From Elusimicrobiota bacterium (GTDB taxonomy: Bacteria > Elusimicrobiota > Endomicrobiia > Endomicrobiales > Endomicrobiaceae), in assembly GCA_031282945.1 (NCBI GenBank), contig JAITCX010000141.1, positions 1 to 6,523 of the forward strand: 6,523 nucleotides of DNA, in the 5' to 3' direction. The position numbers and the translations under genes are program-made. The notes beneath the pieces are model-generated. The model saw nothing but the letters and a program-made list of their open reading frames with translations, was not told where the DNA came from and did no database searches. Positions 1 to 5,572 of this stretch are shown here, in pieces. Each line of letters opens with the position of its first letter. Position 1 is the stretch's first letter.

Positions 1-354
1 TGAGGAAGACGCATGGCCTGTGCCAAAAGTATCATAGTCGCTTTCAGAAATTTTAGGAAATCCGCTTATACCGCCAAATGTCCGCACAGTGTGAAACTGC
101 TGTTTTCTGCCCGTTAAAATTTTATGCGCATAAGCTTGATGGCCGACATCCCAAATTATTTTATCCATTGGCGCATTGTATACATAGTGCAGCGCTACCG
201 CCAAATCCACCACCCCTAAACTTGAAGCCAAATGGCCGCCAGTTTTTGAAATATCGCCTATAATTTGTTCTCTGATCTGCGCCGCTAAAAGAGGCAGTTC
301 CTCTTTTGATAACTTTTTTAAATCCGAAGGATTATCTATGCTGTTTAAGTCCAT
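1..354 (-). CDS. dxs: 1-deoxy-D-xylulose-5-phosphate synthase (DXS), N-terminal part, cut by window edge
   Basis: DXS is a cytoplasmic thiamine-diphosphate enzyme that condenses pyruvate with glyceraldehyde 3-phosphate, the entry step of the MEP isoprenoid pathway. Only the first 118 codons are visible; the gene continues past base 1. The translation starts MDLNSIDNPSDLKKLS and carries the family signatures GGHLASSLGVVDL (residues 39-51), WDVGHQAYAHKILTGR (68-83), GGISGFPKISESDYD (94-108) and FGTGHASSS (110-118). H41, H72 and H114 occupy the usual active-site/ThDP-region positions. The ATG at 352-354 directly abuts the TAA of the upstream prenyl synthase gene (TAAATG), and an AGAGAGG ribosome-binding sequence about 7 bases upstream lies inside that gene, so the two are probably translationally coupled. 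Assignment rests on motif recognition and is firm; whether the full gene is intact cannot be seen. Confidence 0.95.
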   Translation of the reverse strand, partial: MDLNSIDNPSDLKKLSKEELPLLAAQIREQIIGDISKTGGHLASSLGVVDLAVALHYVYNAPMDKIIWDVGHQAYAHKILTGRKQQFHTVRTFGGISGFPKISESDYDTFGTGHASSS

Positions 355-1253
355 TTAAAAACCTCTCTCTAAAACAAAATCGGCCAACTCTCTAAATATT
401 TCCGCTTTAACGCCAAAATCTTTTAAAGCGTTTTTGGCTAATTTTATATGGCGGACACCGCAAGCAAATGCCTCCTCTTTTGAAAATAAACTAAGAGCCG
501 TAAGTTTATTATTGTCTGCATCGCTTCCTCTTTTACCCAACAATTTCTTGTCCCCGTATACATCCAAAATATCGTCTATAATTTGAAATGCGCATCCCAA
601 TTTTTCCCATAAATTTCTAAAACTTTTAAAGTTTTTTTATCTGCATTTGATAAAACCGCGCCTATTTTTAAACTGGCGCAAATTAAAGCGGCGGTCTTTT
701 TTAACTGAATTTCTTTTAACTTTTTTAAAAGGAAACTCCTGCTTTTTTTATTCCAATTTCCCGTCTCAAACGTATCCTCAACTTGACCGCCTATCATTTG
801 TTTAAACCCGCCGTATTGCGACAAAATATAAACCGCCTCTCTAACGCTTTGATCTGAAGCTTTAGCTCTAACTATTAAATTAAAACTTTCCGTCAACAGC
901 GCATCCCCGCACAAAATTGCGGCGGCATAATTAAACTTTTTATGCACAGTCGGTTTTGAACGCCTGAGATCGTCATTATCCATTGCAGGCAGATCGTCAT
1001 GCACTAAAGAATAAGTGTGCAGGTATTCTAAAGCACAAGCGGCGGGCAAAATATTTTTAATTGTTTGGCCGAGCATCTGAGCCGTCCAAATAACAAGGGC
1101 GGGACGCAGTCTTTTGCCGCCGTTTAAAACGGCATAACGCATGGTTTGGCTAATTAAAGAATTGTCTTTTGGCAAAAAAACTTTAAGGGCTTTATTAACT
1201 AAATTGGAAACTTCGGCAAGTTTATTTGAAAAATTTTTCTCTGTATCATTCAT
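355..1253 (-). pseudogene. ispA: Farnesyl diphosphate synthase-like polyprenyl synthetase, split by a one-base frameshift
   Basis: This is a type II (bacterial) short-chain trans-prenyl diphosphate synthase, which elongates DMAPP/GPP with IPP. Frame one runs 1253 to 576: GGKRLRP (residues 45-51), first aspartate-rich motif DDLPAMDNDD (86-95), GGQVED (155-160) and the KKTAAL helix (185-190). Y81 lies five residues before D86, where bacterial FPP synthases carry a product-length-setting aromatic, so FPP is the likely product. The frame is lost after LEIYGK. The other frame resumes with LGCAFQIIDDILDVYGD, containing the second aspartate-rich motif, then GSDADNNKLT, ending in TAA at 355-357. Restoring one base in the A5/T2 run at 599-605 gives a normal-sized protein of 299 residues. 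As written neither half should be active. A sequencing or assembly indel, a recent pseudogene or recoding are all possible. The start ATG has a good AAAGGAG site. The gene lies 94 bp after coaE and abuts dxs. Confidence 0.9.
596..612 (-). other. Frameshift point in the ispA-like gene
   Basis: On the minus strand the run reads TATGGGAAAAATTGGGA. The upstream frame reads TAT GGG AAA AAT TGG GAT (YGKNWD, then leaves homology), while the homologous continuation needs TTG GGA TGC (LGC). One missing A (AAAAAA, giving YGKKLGC) or one missing T (AATTTG, giving YGKNLGC) would restore the frame. The sequence is G3A5 but is not phased as a classical X XXY YYZ -1 heptamer in the upstream frame, so efficient programmed slippage is not expected. 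Confidence 0.85.
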
Positions 1254-1258
1254 AATAG

Positions 1259-1266
1259 CGCTCCTT
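1259..1266 (-). promoter_or_regulatory. Shine-Dalgarno site of the ispA-like gene
   Basis: AAAGGAGC on the minus strand, with about seven bases between GGAG and the ATG at 1251-1253. It supports that ATG as the start. An independent strong site fits the fact that this gene, unlike coaE and dxs, is separated from its upstream neighbour. Confidence 0.6.
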
Positions 1267-1297
1267 TTTATTTAAAGCTCAAACAATATTTCAACTT

Positions 1298-1331
1298 GCG
1301 CATTCATTTTGCAAAATATTTGCAAATGCGC
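1298..1331 (-). other. Intercistronic stem-loop between coaE and the ispA-like gene
   Basis: GCGCATT (1298-1304) pairs with AATGCGC (1325-1331), and TGCAAA (1310-1315) pairs with TTTGCA (1319-1324), leaving a 3-base loop and a 5-base bulge: 13 bp in all. CTTGCG (1295-1300) and CGCAAG (1332-1337) offer an alternative outer stem. It occupies the only sizeable gap inside the polA-dxs operon. No T-run follows on the minus strand, so it is not a standard intrinsic terminator. A processing or mRNA-stability element is a reasonable but unproven reading. Confidence 0.45.
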
Positions 1332-1347
1332 CGCAAGATCAACCTTT

Positions 1348-1935
1348 CTATTTTTTGCTTTTGTTAATTTGCCAAAACAAAGCTTCAATATTTTTTTCTA
1401 ATGTCTTAATGGAATAACTATTATCTATTACAAAATCGGCTTTTTGCATTTTTTTATCATCGGGCATTTGCGCATTACGGCGTTCTTTAATTTCAGCGGC
1501 GCTAAAATGCCTTGCTTTAAGCCGCGGCGCAATCAAACTTTCTTTTGTCCACACCACAAGAGTTTTATCGCAAAGTTTGTCTAAGCCTGCCTCAAAAAGC
1601 AAAGGCGCATCTAAAACTACAAAATCATTTTTAGAAAATTGTGAAATTTGTTTTTTTATTTCAAGTTTTATTAAAGGATGCAAAACCCGCTCGCATTGTA
1701 AACGAAGTTCTGCATTTGAAAAAATTATGCGGGCAAGTTTTTTTCGATTTAGCCGCCCATTTTTATAGATAATTTGTTTGCCGAAAATCTCAACTAATTT
1801 ATCGATAGCCTTATTATTTGAAGTGATTTGTCTGGATATTTCATCTGCATCCACGATATGAACTTGAAGTTTTTTAAAATATTTTGCAGCGCTTGTTTTT
1901 CCGCTTCCCATACTTCCCGTCAATCCTAAAATCAT
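1348..1935 (-). CDS. coaE: Dephospho-CoA kinase
   Basis: CoaE is the cytoplasmic P-loop kinase that phosphorylates the 3'-hydroxyl of dephospho-CoA with ATP, the last step of coenzyme A synthesis. The 195-residue protein has the N-terminal Walker A GLTGSMGSGKTS (residues 4-15, K13/T14), the substrate-site VDAD (28-31), HPLI (86-89), the family-typical VLDAPLLFEAGLD (107-119), and a C-terminal RRNAQMPDDKKMQKADFVI block in which the Q and K of the lid/AD-V-I-N signature are kept. Length matches the family (about 200). The chosen ATG at 1933-1935 overlaps the polA TGA as ATGA, typical of coupled translation, and puts the P-loop at the extreme N-terminus as usual. A longer in-frame start at 2001 would add 22 residues with no homology-like content that merely re-read the polA 3' end. 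The stop is TAG at 1348-1350. Confidence 0.93.
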   Translation of the reverse strand: MILGLTGSMGSGKTSAAKYFKKLQVHIVDADEISRQITSNNKAIDKLVEIFGKQIIYKNGRLNRKKLARIIFSNAELRLQCERVLHPLIKLEIKKQISQFSKNDFVVLDAPLLFEAGLDKLCDKTLVVWTKESLIAPRLKARHFSAAEIKERRNAQMPDDKKMQKADFVIDNSYSIKTLEKNIEALFWQINKSKK

Positions 1936-4640
1936 AATTTTGCCATCTCGCCCCAATTTTTTCCGCTTTTCATATCCACAATAAGCGGAACTTTTAAACA
2001 AACGGCGTTCTCCATTTTCTCTTTTACTATGCTTATAATTTCATTTATTTCATCTTGGGGAGTTTCAAAAAGCAAATCATCATGCACTTGCAAAATCATT
2101 TTCGTTTTATATTTTTTCTTATGAAAAATTTGCGAAATATTTATCATTGCAATTTTTATTATGTCGGCGGAAGTTCCCTGAATTGGAGTATTTAACGCAA
2201 TGCGCCAAGCGCCTGCCGCAACGGCTTTATTTGCAGACAAAAGTTCGGGAATATAGCGTTTGCGGCCAGCTAGAGTTTCTACAAAACCGACTTTTTTTGC
2301 CTCTATAAGCGATTGGTCCATCCAACGTTTTACGCCCTTATATTTTTCCAAATACCCGTCAATATATTCTTTAGCCTGACCTACGGAAATATTTAATTGT
2401 TTACTCAACCCAAAAGGCGAGATGCCGTAAATTATTCCAAAATTTATTGCCTTTGCCGCCGTTCTAAGCCTTGGATCAAGCGGGAGATCAGGCGCAATAT
2501 TAAAAACTTCTCTAGCGGTTGCGGCATGAATATCTTGACCTTCCTTAAAAGCTTCTACCATTTTTTTATCGCCTGAAATATCAGCTAAAACGCGTAAATC
2601 TATTTGTGAATAATCCGCTGAAATTAAAATGTTTCCGCTAGGAGCAATAAAAGCTTTGCGCAACTTTTTTCCATAATCCGAGCGGGTTGGAATATTTTGT
2701 AAATTGGGATCGCTTGAGGACAAACGGCCTGTGGCTGTGCCTGTTTGGTTGAAATTTGTTTTTATGCGGCCGGTATCTTTTGAGGCAATAAGTATTGGAT
2801 CTACATAAGTATTTTTTAACTTTTGAAATTCTCTGTATTTAAGAACTTCCTCGCAAAATGGGTAGTCCTTTAGTTGAGTTAAAACTTCCTCGTCTGTGGC
2901 ATAACCTGTTTTTGTTTTTTTAAGCGTTGGAAAATTTAATTTTTCAAACATTATTTGACCCAACTGTTTTGGAGAATTTATATTAAAAGAAACGCCTGCG
3001 ATTTCAAAAATTTTTTCTTGCGCAATTGCAATATTCTCTACAAGTTCTCTATCAAATGTTCTCAAAAAAGATTCGTCTATTGCAATTCCTGCATTTTCTA
3101 TATCCGATAAAACTTCTAAAATCGGCATTTCAATTTTAAAAAACAAATCCTGCGCTTTTTGGCGCGCCATATCCGCATCCAAAATTTCCCAAAGTTTGCT
3201 AATTATAAAACTAGAATCGTTTGCAAATTTGGCGGCGTCTACAATTAAAGTTTGGCAAAAACTTCTATCTTGAGATCTCTTTAATTTAAAACGCGGATCT
3301 TCCAAATCAAGTCCTAAATATTTTCTTGCCAAAACATCCAAAGCGCAAGAGGACGCTGGGTTTAAACAATATTGGGCAAGCATTACATCAAAAAATATTC
3401 CTTCCATTTTTATATTTTTTGCCAAATAGATATTTCTTTCTTTTTTTAAATCATATCCAACCTTTTTTATATTTTTATCTTTTAAAATATCGCCAAAAAC
3501 ATTTAAAAAATCGTCTTGTAAAATTTGTTGATTGGATAAATCATTGTGCGAGAGCGCAATATAATAAGCGTTTTCTTTAATGCAGATTGACACTCCTGCA
3601 ATTTGCAAATTATCTGCAAATGTGCAAATTGTAAAAACTCCTTCCTCTTCAATTTTTTTTACAAGCTCAAGCAATTGCGCCATCCCGTCTATTATATGCG
3701 CGCTAAAAGATAAATCATGCGCCGCAGGAACATCTGTTTTTTCTAAAGGAAGTTCGGCGTCAGAATCTTTTAACAATTCTTTTATTAAACTTTTAAATTC
3801 ATATTTCTTGAAAAAGTCCAACGCTTTTTGCACATCAATTTCTTTTACTTTAAAAACTTCAGGATCGTATTTACCTTTATCAAAGACATCATCTTTAAGG
3901 CTTATCAATTTTCTGCTCATCAGTGCATCTTCTTTATTAGCCTCCAAAATCTCCCCTACATTTCCCTTAATTTGAGCGGCATTTTTTAAAACTCCTTCAA
4001 GGCTTCCAAATTCATTTATAAGTTTTACGGCTGTTTTAGGACCTATCCCTTTTATGCCTTTGACATTATCGGAAACGTCTCCCATGAGAGAAAAAACATC
4101 CAATAATTTATCGGGTTTAACGCCATATTTTTGTTCAACTTCCTTCTCATCAAAAAAGATATCTTTTGATTCATTATAGACTACAACTTCTCCGTCTTTT
4201 ACAATTTGCAAAATATCTTTATCGCCTGTAACTATTATGGTTTGAATATTTCTACTTTCATTATTTTTTGCTATAGAAGCTATTAAATCGTCCGCTTCAA
4301 ATCCCTGCATTTCAACTTCTTTTATATTTAAAGCGCCGACAGCGTGTCTGGCGATCGGCATTTGGGAAATTAAACTCTCATCCAATTCTTTGCGGGTAGC
4401 TTTATAATCAGGACTGATTTCATGCCTAAAATTTTTTGCAGGATAATCAAAACAAACTGCCAAATAATCAGGGTTAAACTTTTTTTTAATTTTTAAAAGG
4501 AGTTTTATAAATCCAAAAACCGCATTGACTTGCTGATGAGAACTTGTCATTAAGGGGGGCAGGGCATGAAAAGCTCTGTGAATATAGGCATTGCCGTCTA
4601 TAACATAAAATCTTTTTTTATCCTCATCTTTTTTATTCAC
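1932..4640 (-). CDS. polA: DNA polymerase I (family A), 5' nuclease + degenerate 3'-5' exo + polymerase
   Basis: PolA removes RNA primers, fills gaps and takes part in excision repair. From the preferred GTG start it has 902 residues (914 from an upstream ATG), normal for the family. The 5' nuclease domain (about 10-290) has DGNAYIHRAFHALP, EADD (115-118), TGDKD (138-142), GDVSDN (187-192) and a GIKGIGPKTA helix-hairpin-helix. The middle domain (about 310-490) keeps the exonuclease fold outline but not its metal ligands: the DTETD motif is replaced by CTFAD, and the later acidic positions read KKER and FANDSS, so proofreading is probably absent, as in Bacillus and Thermus PolA. The polymerase domain has TGRLSSSDPNLQNIP, motif A DYSQIDLR (D676), motif B RTAAKAINFGIIYG (K730, F734, Y738) and motif C QVHDDLLFE (D854). 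Asp replaces the usual Glu at E. coli positions 710 and 883. It is first in the operon with coaE. Confidence 0.97.
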   Translation of the reverse strand: MNKKDEDKKRFYVIDGNAYIHRAFHALPPLMTSSHQQVNAVFGFIKLLLKIKKKFNPDYLAVCFDYPAKNFRHEISPDYKATRKELDESLISQMPIARHAVGALNIKEVEMQGFEADDLIASIAKNNESRNIQTIIVTGDKDILQIVKDGEVVVYNESKDIFFDEKEVEQKYGVKPDKLLDVFSLMGDVSDNVKGIKGIGPKTAVKLINEFGSLEGVLKNAAQIKGNVGEILEANKEDALMSRKLISLKDDVFDKGKYDPEVFKVKEIDVQKALDFFKKYEFKSLIKELLKDSDAELPLEKTDVPAAHDLSFSAHIIDGMAQLLELVKKIEEEGVFTICTFADNLQIAGVSICIKENAYYIALSHNDLSNQQILQDDFLNVFGDILKDKNIKKVGYDLKKERNIYLAKNIKMEGIFFDVMLAQYCLNPASSCALDVLARKYLGLDLEDPRFKLKRSQDRSFCQTLIVDAAKFANDSSFIISKLWEILDADMARQKAQDLFFKIEMPILEVLSDIENAGIAIDESFLRTFDRELVENIAIAQEKIFEIAGVSFNINSPKQLGQIMFEKLNFPTLKKTKTGYATDEEVLTQLKDYPFCEEVLKYREFQKLKNTYVDPILIASKDTGRIKTNFNQTGTATGRLSSSDPNLQNIPTRSDYGKKLRKAFIAPSGNILISADYSQIDLRVLADISGDKKMVEAFKEGQDIHAATAREVFNIAPDLPLDPRLRTAAKAINFGIIYGISPFGLSKQLNISVGQAKEYIDGYLEKYKGVKRWMDQSLIEAKKVGFVETLAGRKRYIPELLSANKAVAAGAWRIALNTPIQGTSADIIKIAMINISQIFHKKKYKTKMILQVHDDLLFETPQDEINEIISIVKEKMENAVCLKVPLIVDMKSGKNWGEMAKL

Positions 4641-4653
4641 ATTTTCTCCTTTT
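4638..4653 (-). promoter_or_regulatory. Ribosome binding site that favours a GTG start for polA
   Basis: AAAAGGAG (4646-4653, minus strand) sits five bases before GTG at 4638-4640. The upstream in-frame ATG at 4674-4676 has only a weak purine run (AAAGAG) about 14 bases away, and the 12 residues it would add (MFYFFAKEKGEN) are partly encoded by the ribosome binding site itself. This decides the start at 4640. Confidence 0.7.
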
Positions 4654-4713
4654 TCTTTGGCAAAGAAATAAAACATTGTTTAGCTTTAGCTCTTTAAAGA
4701 CGCAAACAATGCG

Positions 4714-4731
4714 GCAAAAATTATTTTTTGC
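4714..4731. repeat. AT-rich palindrome in the polA leader
   Basis: GCAAAAA (4714-4720) and TTTTTGC (4725-4731) form a perfect 7-bp inverted repeat around TTAT. It lies just at or downstream of the predicted transcription start. It could be an operator or a chance product of A/T runs; nothing else supports a role. Confidence 0.3.
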
Positions 4732-4734
4732 AAA

Positions 4735-4762
4735 ATTATTAAATTTTCACCTATCTCCTCAA
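4735..4762 (-). promoter_or_regulatory. Candidate sigma70-type promoter for the polA operon
   Basis: Minus strand: TTGAGG (4762-4757, four of six to TTGACA), 16-base spacer, AATAAT (4740-4735, five of six to TATAAT), with an A6 run just upstream of the -35 that could act as an UP-like element. Transcription would begin near 4728 and give a leader of about 90 bases before the GTG. AT-rich DNA yields such matches easily, so this is a candidate only. Confidence 0.35.
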
Positions 4763-4783
4763 CTTTTTTAGCTTGTAGCTAGA

Positions 4784-4815
4784 CGCTCAAATCCCCGAGC
4801 GCTATTTATCTGGGG
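4784..4815 (-). other. Competing hairpins next to the four-way junction
   Basis: CGCTC (4784-4788) pairs with GAGCG (4797-4801) around an 8-base loop. Alternatively CCCC (4793-4796), in that loop, pairs with GGGG (4812-4815). The same GGGG is the outer-stem strand of the 4812-4988 structure, so the second hairpin and the outer stem exclude each other. The arrangement looks like a two-state switch, but no ligand, terminator U-run or regulated start is visible. Confidence 0.35.
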
Positions 4816-4844
4816 CTTGTTTGCGCCAAACGGCATGGCGCAAA

Positions 4845-4950
4845 CCGTTTAAAAAACCCGCTCATCAACATTTACTTTTCCTGCAATGCAAAACTAATTT
4901 CTCAAAACAAAATAAAATTTCGCGCTCTTTATAGCGGGTTTTTTAAACGG
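4845..4950. repeat. 18-bp perfect inverted repeat (arm B)
   Basis: CCGTTTAAAAAACCCGCT at 4845-4862 is the exact reverse complement of 4933-4950. The inner part has the layout A6-CCCGCT ... AGCGGG-T6, which resembles a bidirectional intrinsic terminator, but the 70-base loop is far longer than usual. Inside the loop only a weak CGCT (4923-4926)/AGCG (4933-4936) hairpin sits just before GGTTTTTT on the plus strand. Confidence 0.8.
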
Positions 4951-4981
4951 GAGGGAGGGCGGCTTTCGCCGCCCTCCCTCC
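4950..4981 (-). terminator. GC-rich hairpin downstream of the paralogue array (possible terminator or mRNA 3' protector)
   Basis: The 14-bp perfect stem GGAGGGAGGGCGGC (4950-4963) with 4968-4981 encloses TTTC, or GAAA on the minus strand. It starts about 11 bases after the TAA of the 4993-5544 gene. The position fits a transcription end for the array, but no T-run follows on the minus strand (next bases CGTTTAAAAAACC), so intrinsic termination is doubtful and 3'-end stabilisation is equally likely. Confidence 0.4.
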
Positions 4982-4992
4982 AAGCCCCTCTC

Positions 4993-5544
4993 TTACTCTA
5001 CAACATTTACGCGCATTTCCACGCTTTTTATTTTTTTCTTACCGTCAAATATATCAATAAAAATTTTAGCGATTCCAATATCTGAAATCTCATCAGCGCC
5101 TATGGCGGGTATAGTTTTTTTATTTATGCGGTACATCCGCCCTTTTATAAGATTACCGCGCAAGAAAACTCTTTTAACTGGTTTTGTCATATCCTGAGCA
5201 TTGCCTTGCAGGCGCATTGCATAACTAAGGCGCGCATCAGGCTGGCTTTTAAGAGGGGTAAGCGTTATAAAAATATAGAGAAGTTCATTTAATTTTAATG
5301 TATTTGTAAATTTTGTTCTCACGATTTGTTTTAATTGGTTTGGGCTTATATCAAATTGATTAAAGACAAAATTTATATCGTGGTCGTCAACCAAAACAAT
5401 TGAAATTTGATATTTATCCGTTTCAAAATAAGCCGAGCCGTTTTGTGAAACCAAAACTGAATCATCAGCTTTTGATTGGAGCGCAAGACAAAATATTAAA
5501 GCCGCCGCCGCAAAACTTATTTTTACAAACTCTCTAAATTTCAT
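4993..5544 (-). CDS. Exported protein of unknown family, paralogue 1 of a tandem array
   Basis: This 183-residue protein has a clear Sec signal peptide: basic MKFREFVK, hydrophobic core ISFAAAALIFCLAL, and likely cleavage after QSKA (residue 26) before DD. No lipobox is present. The mature part of about 157 residues opens with VLVSQNGSAYFETDKYQISI (30-49) and ends with IAKIFIDIFDGKKKIKSVEM plus RVNVVE. Alternating hydrophobic/polar stretches suggest a beta-rich fold, with no further membrane segment. Ungapped hand alignment to the next gene gives about 120 of 183 identities (66%): 44 of 50 at the N-terminus but few in residues 51-60 and 85-120. I do not recognise the family or any catalytic motif. 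It is the last gene of the array, 28 bp after its neighbour, with only a distant GGGAG as ribosome-binding sequence (about 14 bases from ATG). The structured element at 4812-4988 follows its stop. Confidence 0.85.
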   Translation of the reverse strand: MKFREFVKISFAAAALIFCLALQSKADDSVLVSQNGSAYFETDKYQISIVLVDDHDINFVFNQFDISPNQLKQIVRTKFTNTLKLNELLYIFITLTPLKSQPDARLSYAMRLQGNAQDMTKPVKRVFLRGNLIKGRMYRINKKTIPAIGADEISDIGIAKIFIDIFDGKKKIKSVEMRVNVVE

Positions 5545-5572
5545 GTTGTTTTCTATTGCTCCCGCTCTTTTG

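Larger units (their letters stand above)
4812..4988 (-). other. Perfect four-way-junction element (structured RNA or DNA cruciform), unidentified
   Basis: Four uninterrupted helices close one junction without a spare base: outer stem 4812-4819/4981-4988 (8 bp, GGGGCTTG with CAAGCCCC); arm A 4820-4828/4836-4844 (9 bp, 7-base loop); arm B 4845-4862/4933-4950 (18 bp, 70-base A/T-rich loop 4863-4932); arm C 4951-4963/4968-4980 (13 bp, 4-base loop). The junction pair can migrate by one base because 4819 G, 4845 C, 4950 G and 4981 C are interchangeable partners. Arm C reads as a GAAA (GNRA) loop on the minus strand, which favours an RNA in the gene direction, perhaps the 3' end of the paralogue-array mRNA or a processed small RNA. 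Its GC-rich stems stand out from the AT-rich surroundings. A palindromic mobile element or DNA cruciform site is the main alternative. I do not recognise a known RNA family. The pairing is certain; the function is unknown. Confidence 0.7.

Noticed and set aside
78..263. Plus-strand open frame of 61 codons
   Set aside because: It lies antisense inside the clear dxs frame, has no ribosome-binding site and its composition is that of a shadow frame.
599..612. Programmed -1 frameshift at G3A5 in the ispA-like gene
   Set aside because: In the upstream frame the codons are GGG AAA AAT, so the GGGAAAA heptamer is out of phase for tandem slippage and re-pairing would mismatch; no supporting downstream structure was evident.
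1577..1768. Plus-strand open frame inside coaE
   Set aside because: Antisense to conserved coaE coding sequence, no protein-like motif.
1936..2001. Longer coaE start at 2001
   Set aside because: It would overlap polA by 70 bp and add 22 residues before the P-loop; the ATGA overlap start fits family length.
3326..3975. Two adjoining plus-strand open frames inside polA (3326-3580, 3580-3975)
   Set aside because: Antisense to the polA middle domain; Ser/Lys/Phe-rich shadow translations with no homology signal.
4700..4860. tRNA gene, because CTCAAATCC resembles a T-loop
   Set aside because: The loop would have 8 bases and wrong stem phasing, and no acceptor, D or anticodon arm could be assembled on either strand.
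4866..4875. CAACATTTAC, also found at the 3' ends of paralogues 1 and 2, as a remnant of a fourth paralogue
   Set aside because: The frame leading into it on the minus strand meets a stop about 6 codons upstream and shows no family-like residues; a 10-base A/T-rich match is weak.
4845..4950. Integron attC-like recombination site
   Set aside because: The inverted repeat is perfect, its ends do not contain the GTTRRRY/RYYYAAC core sites, and no integrase or cassette is nearby.
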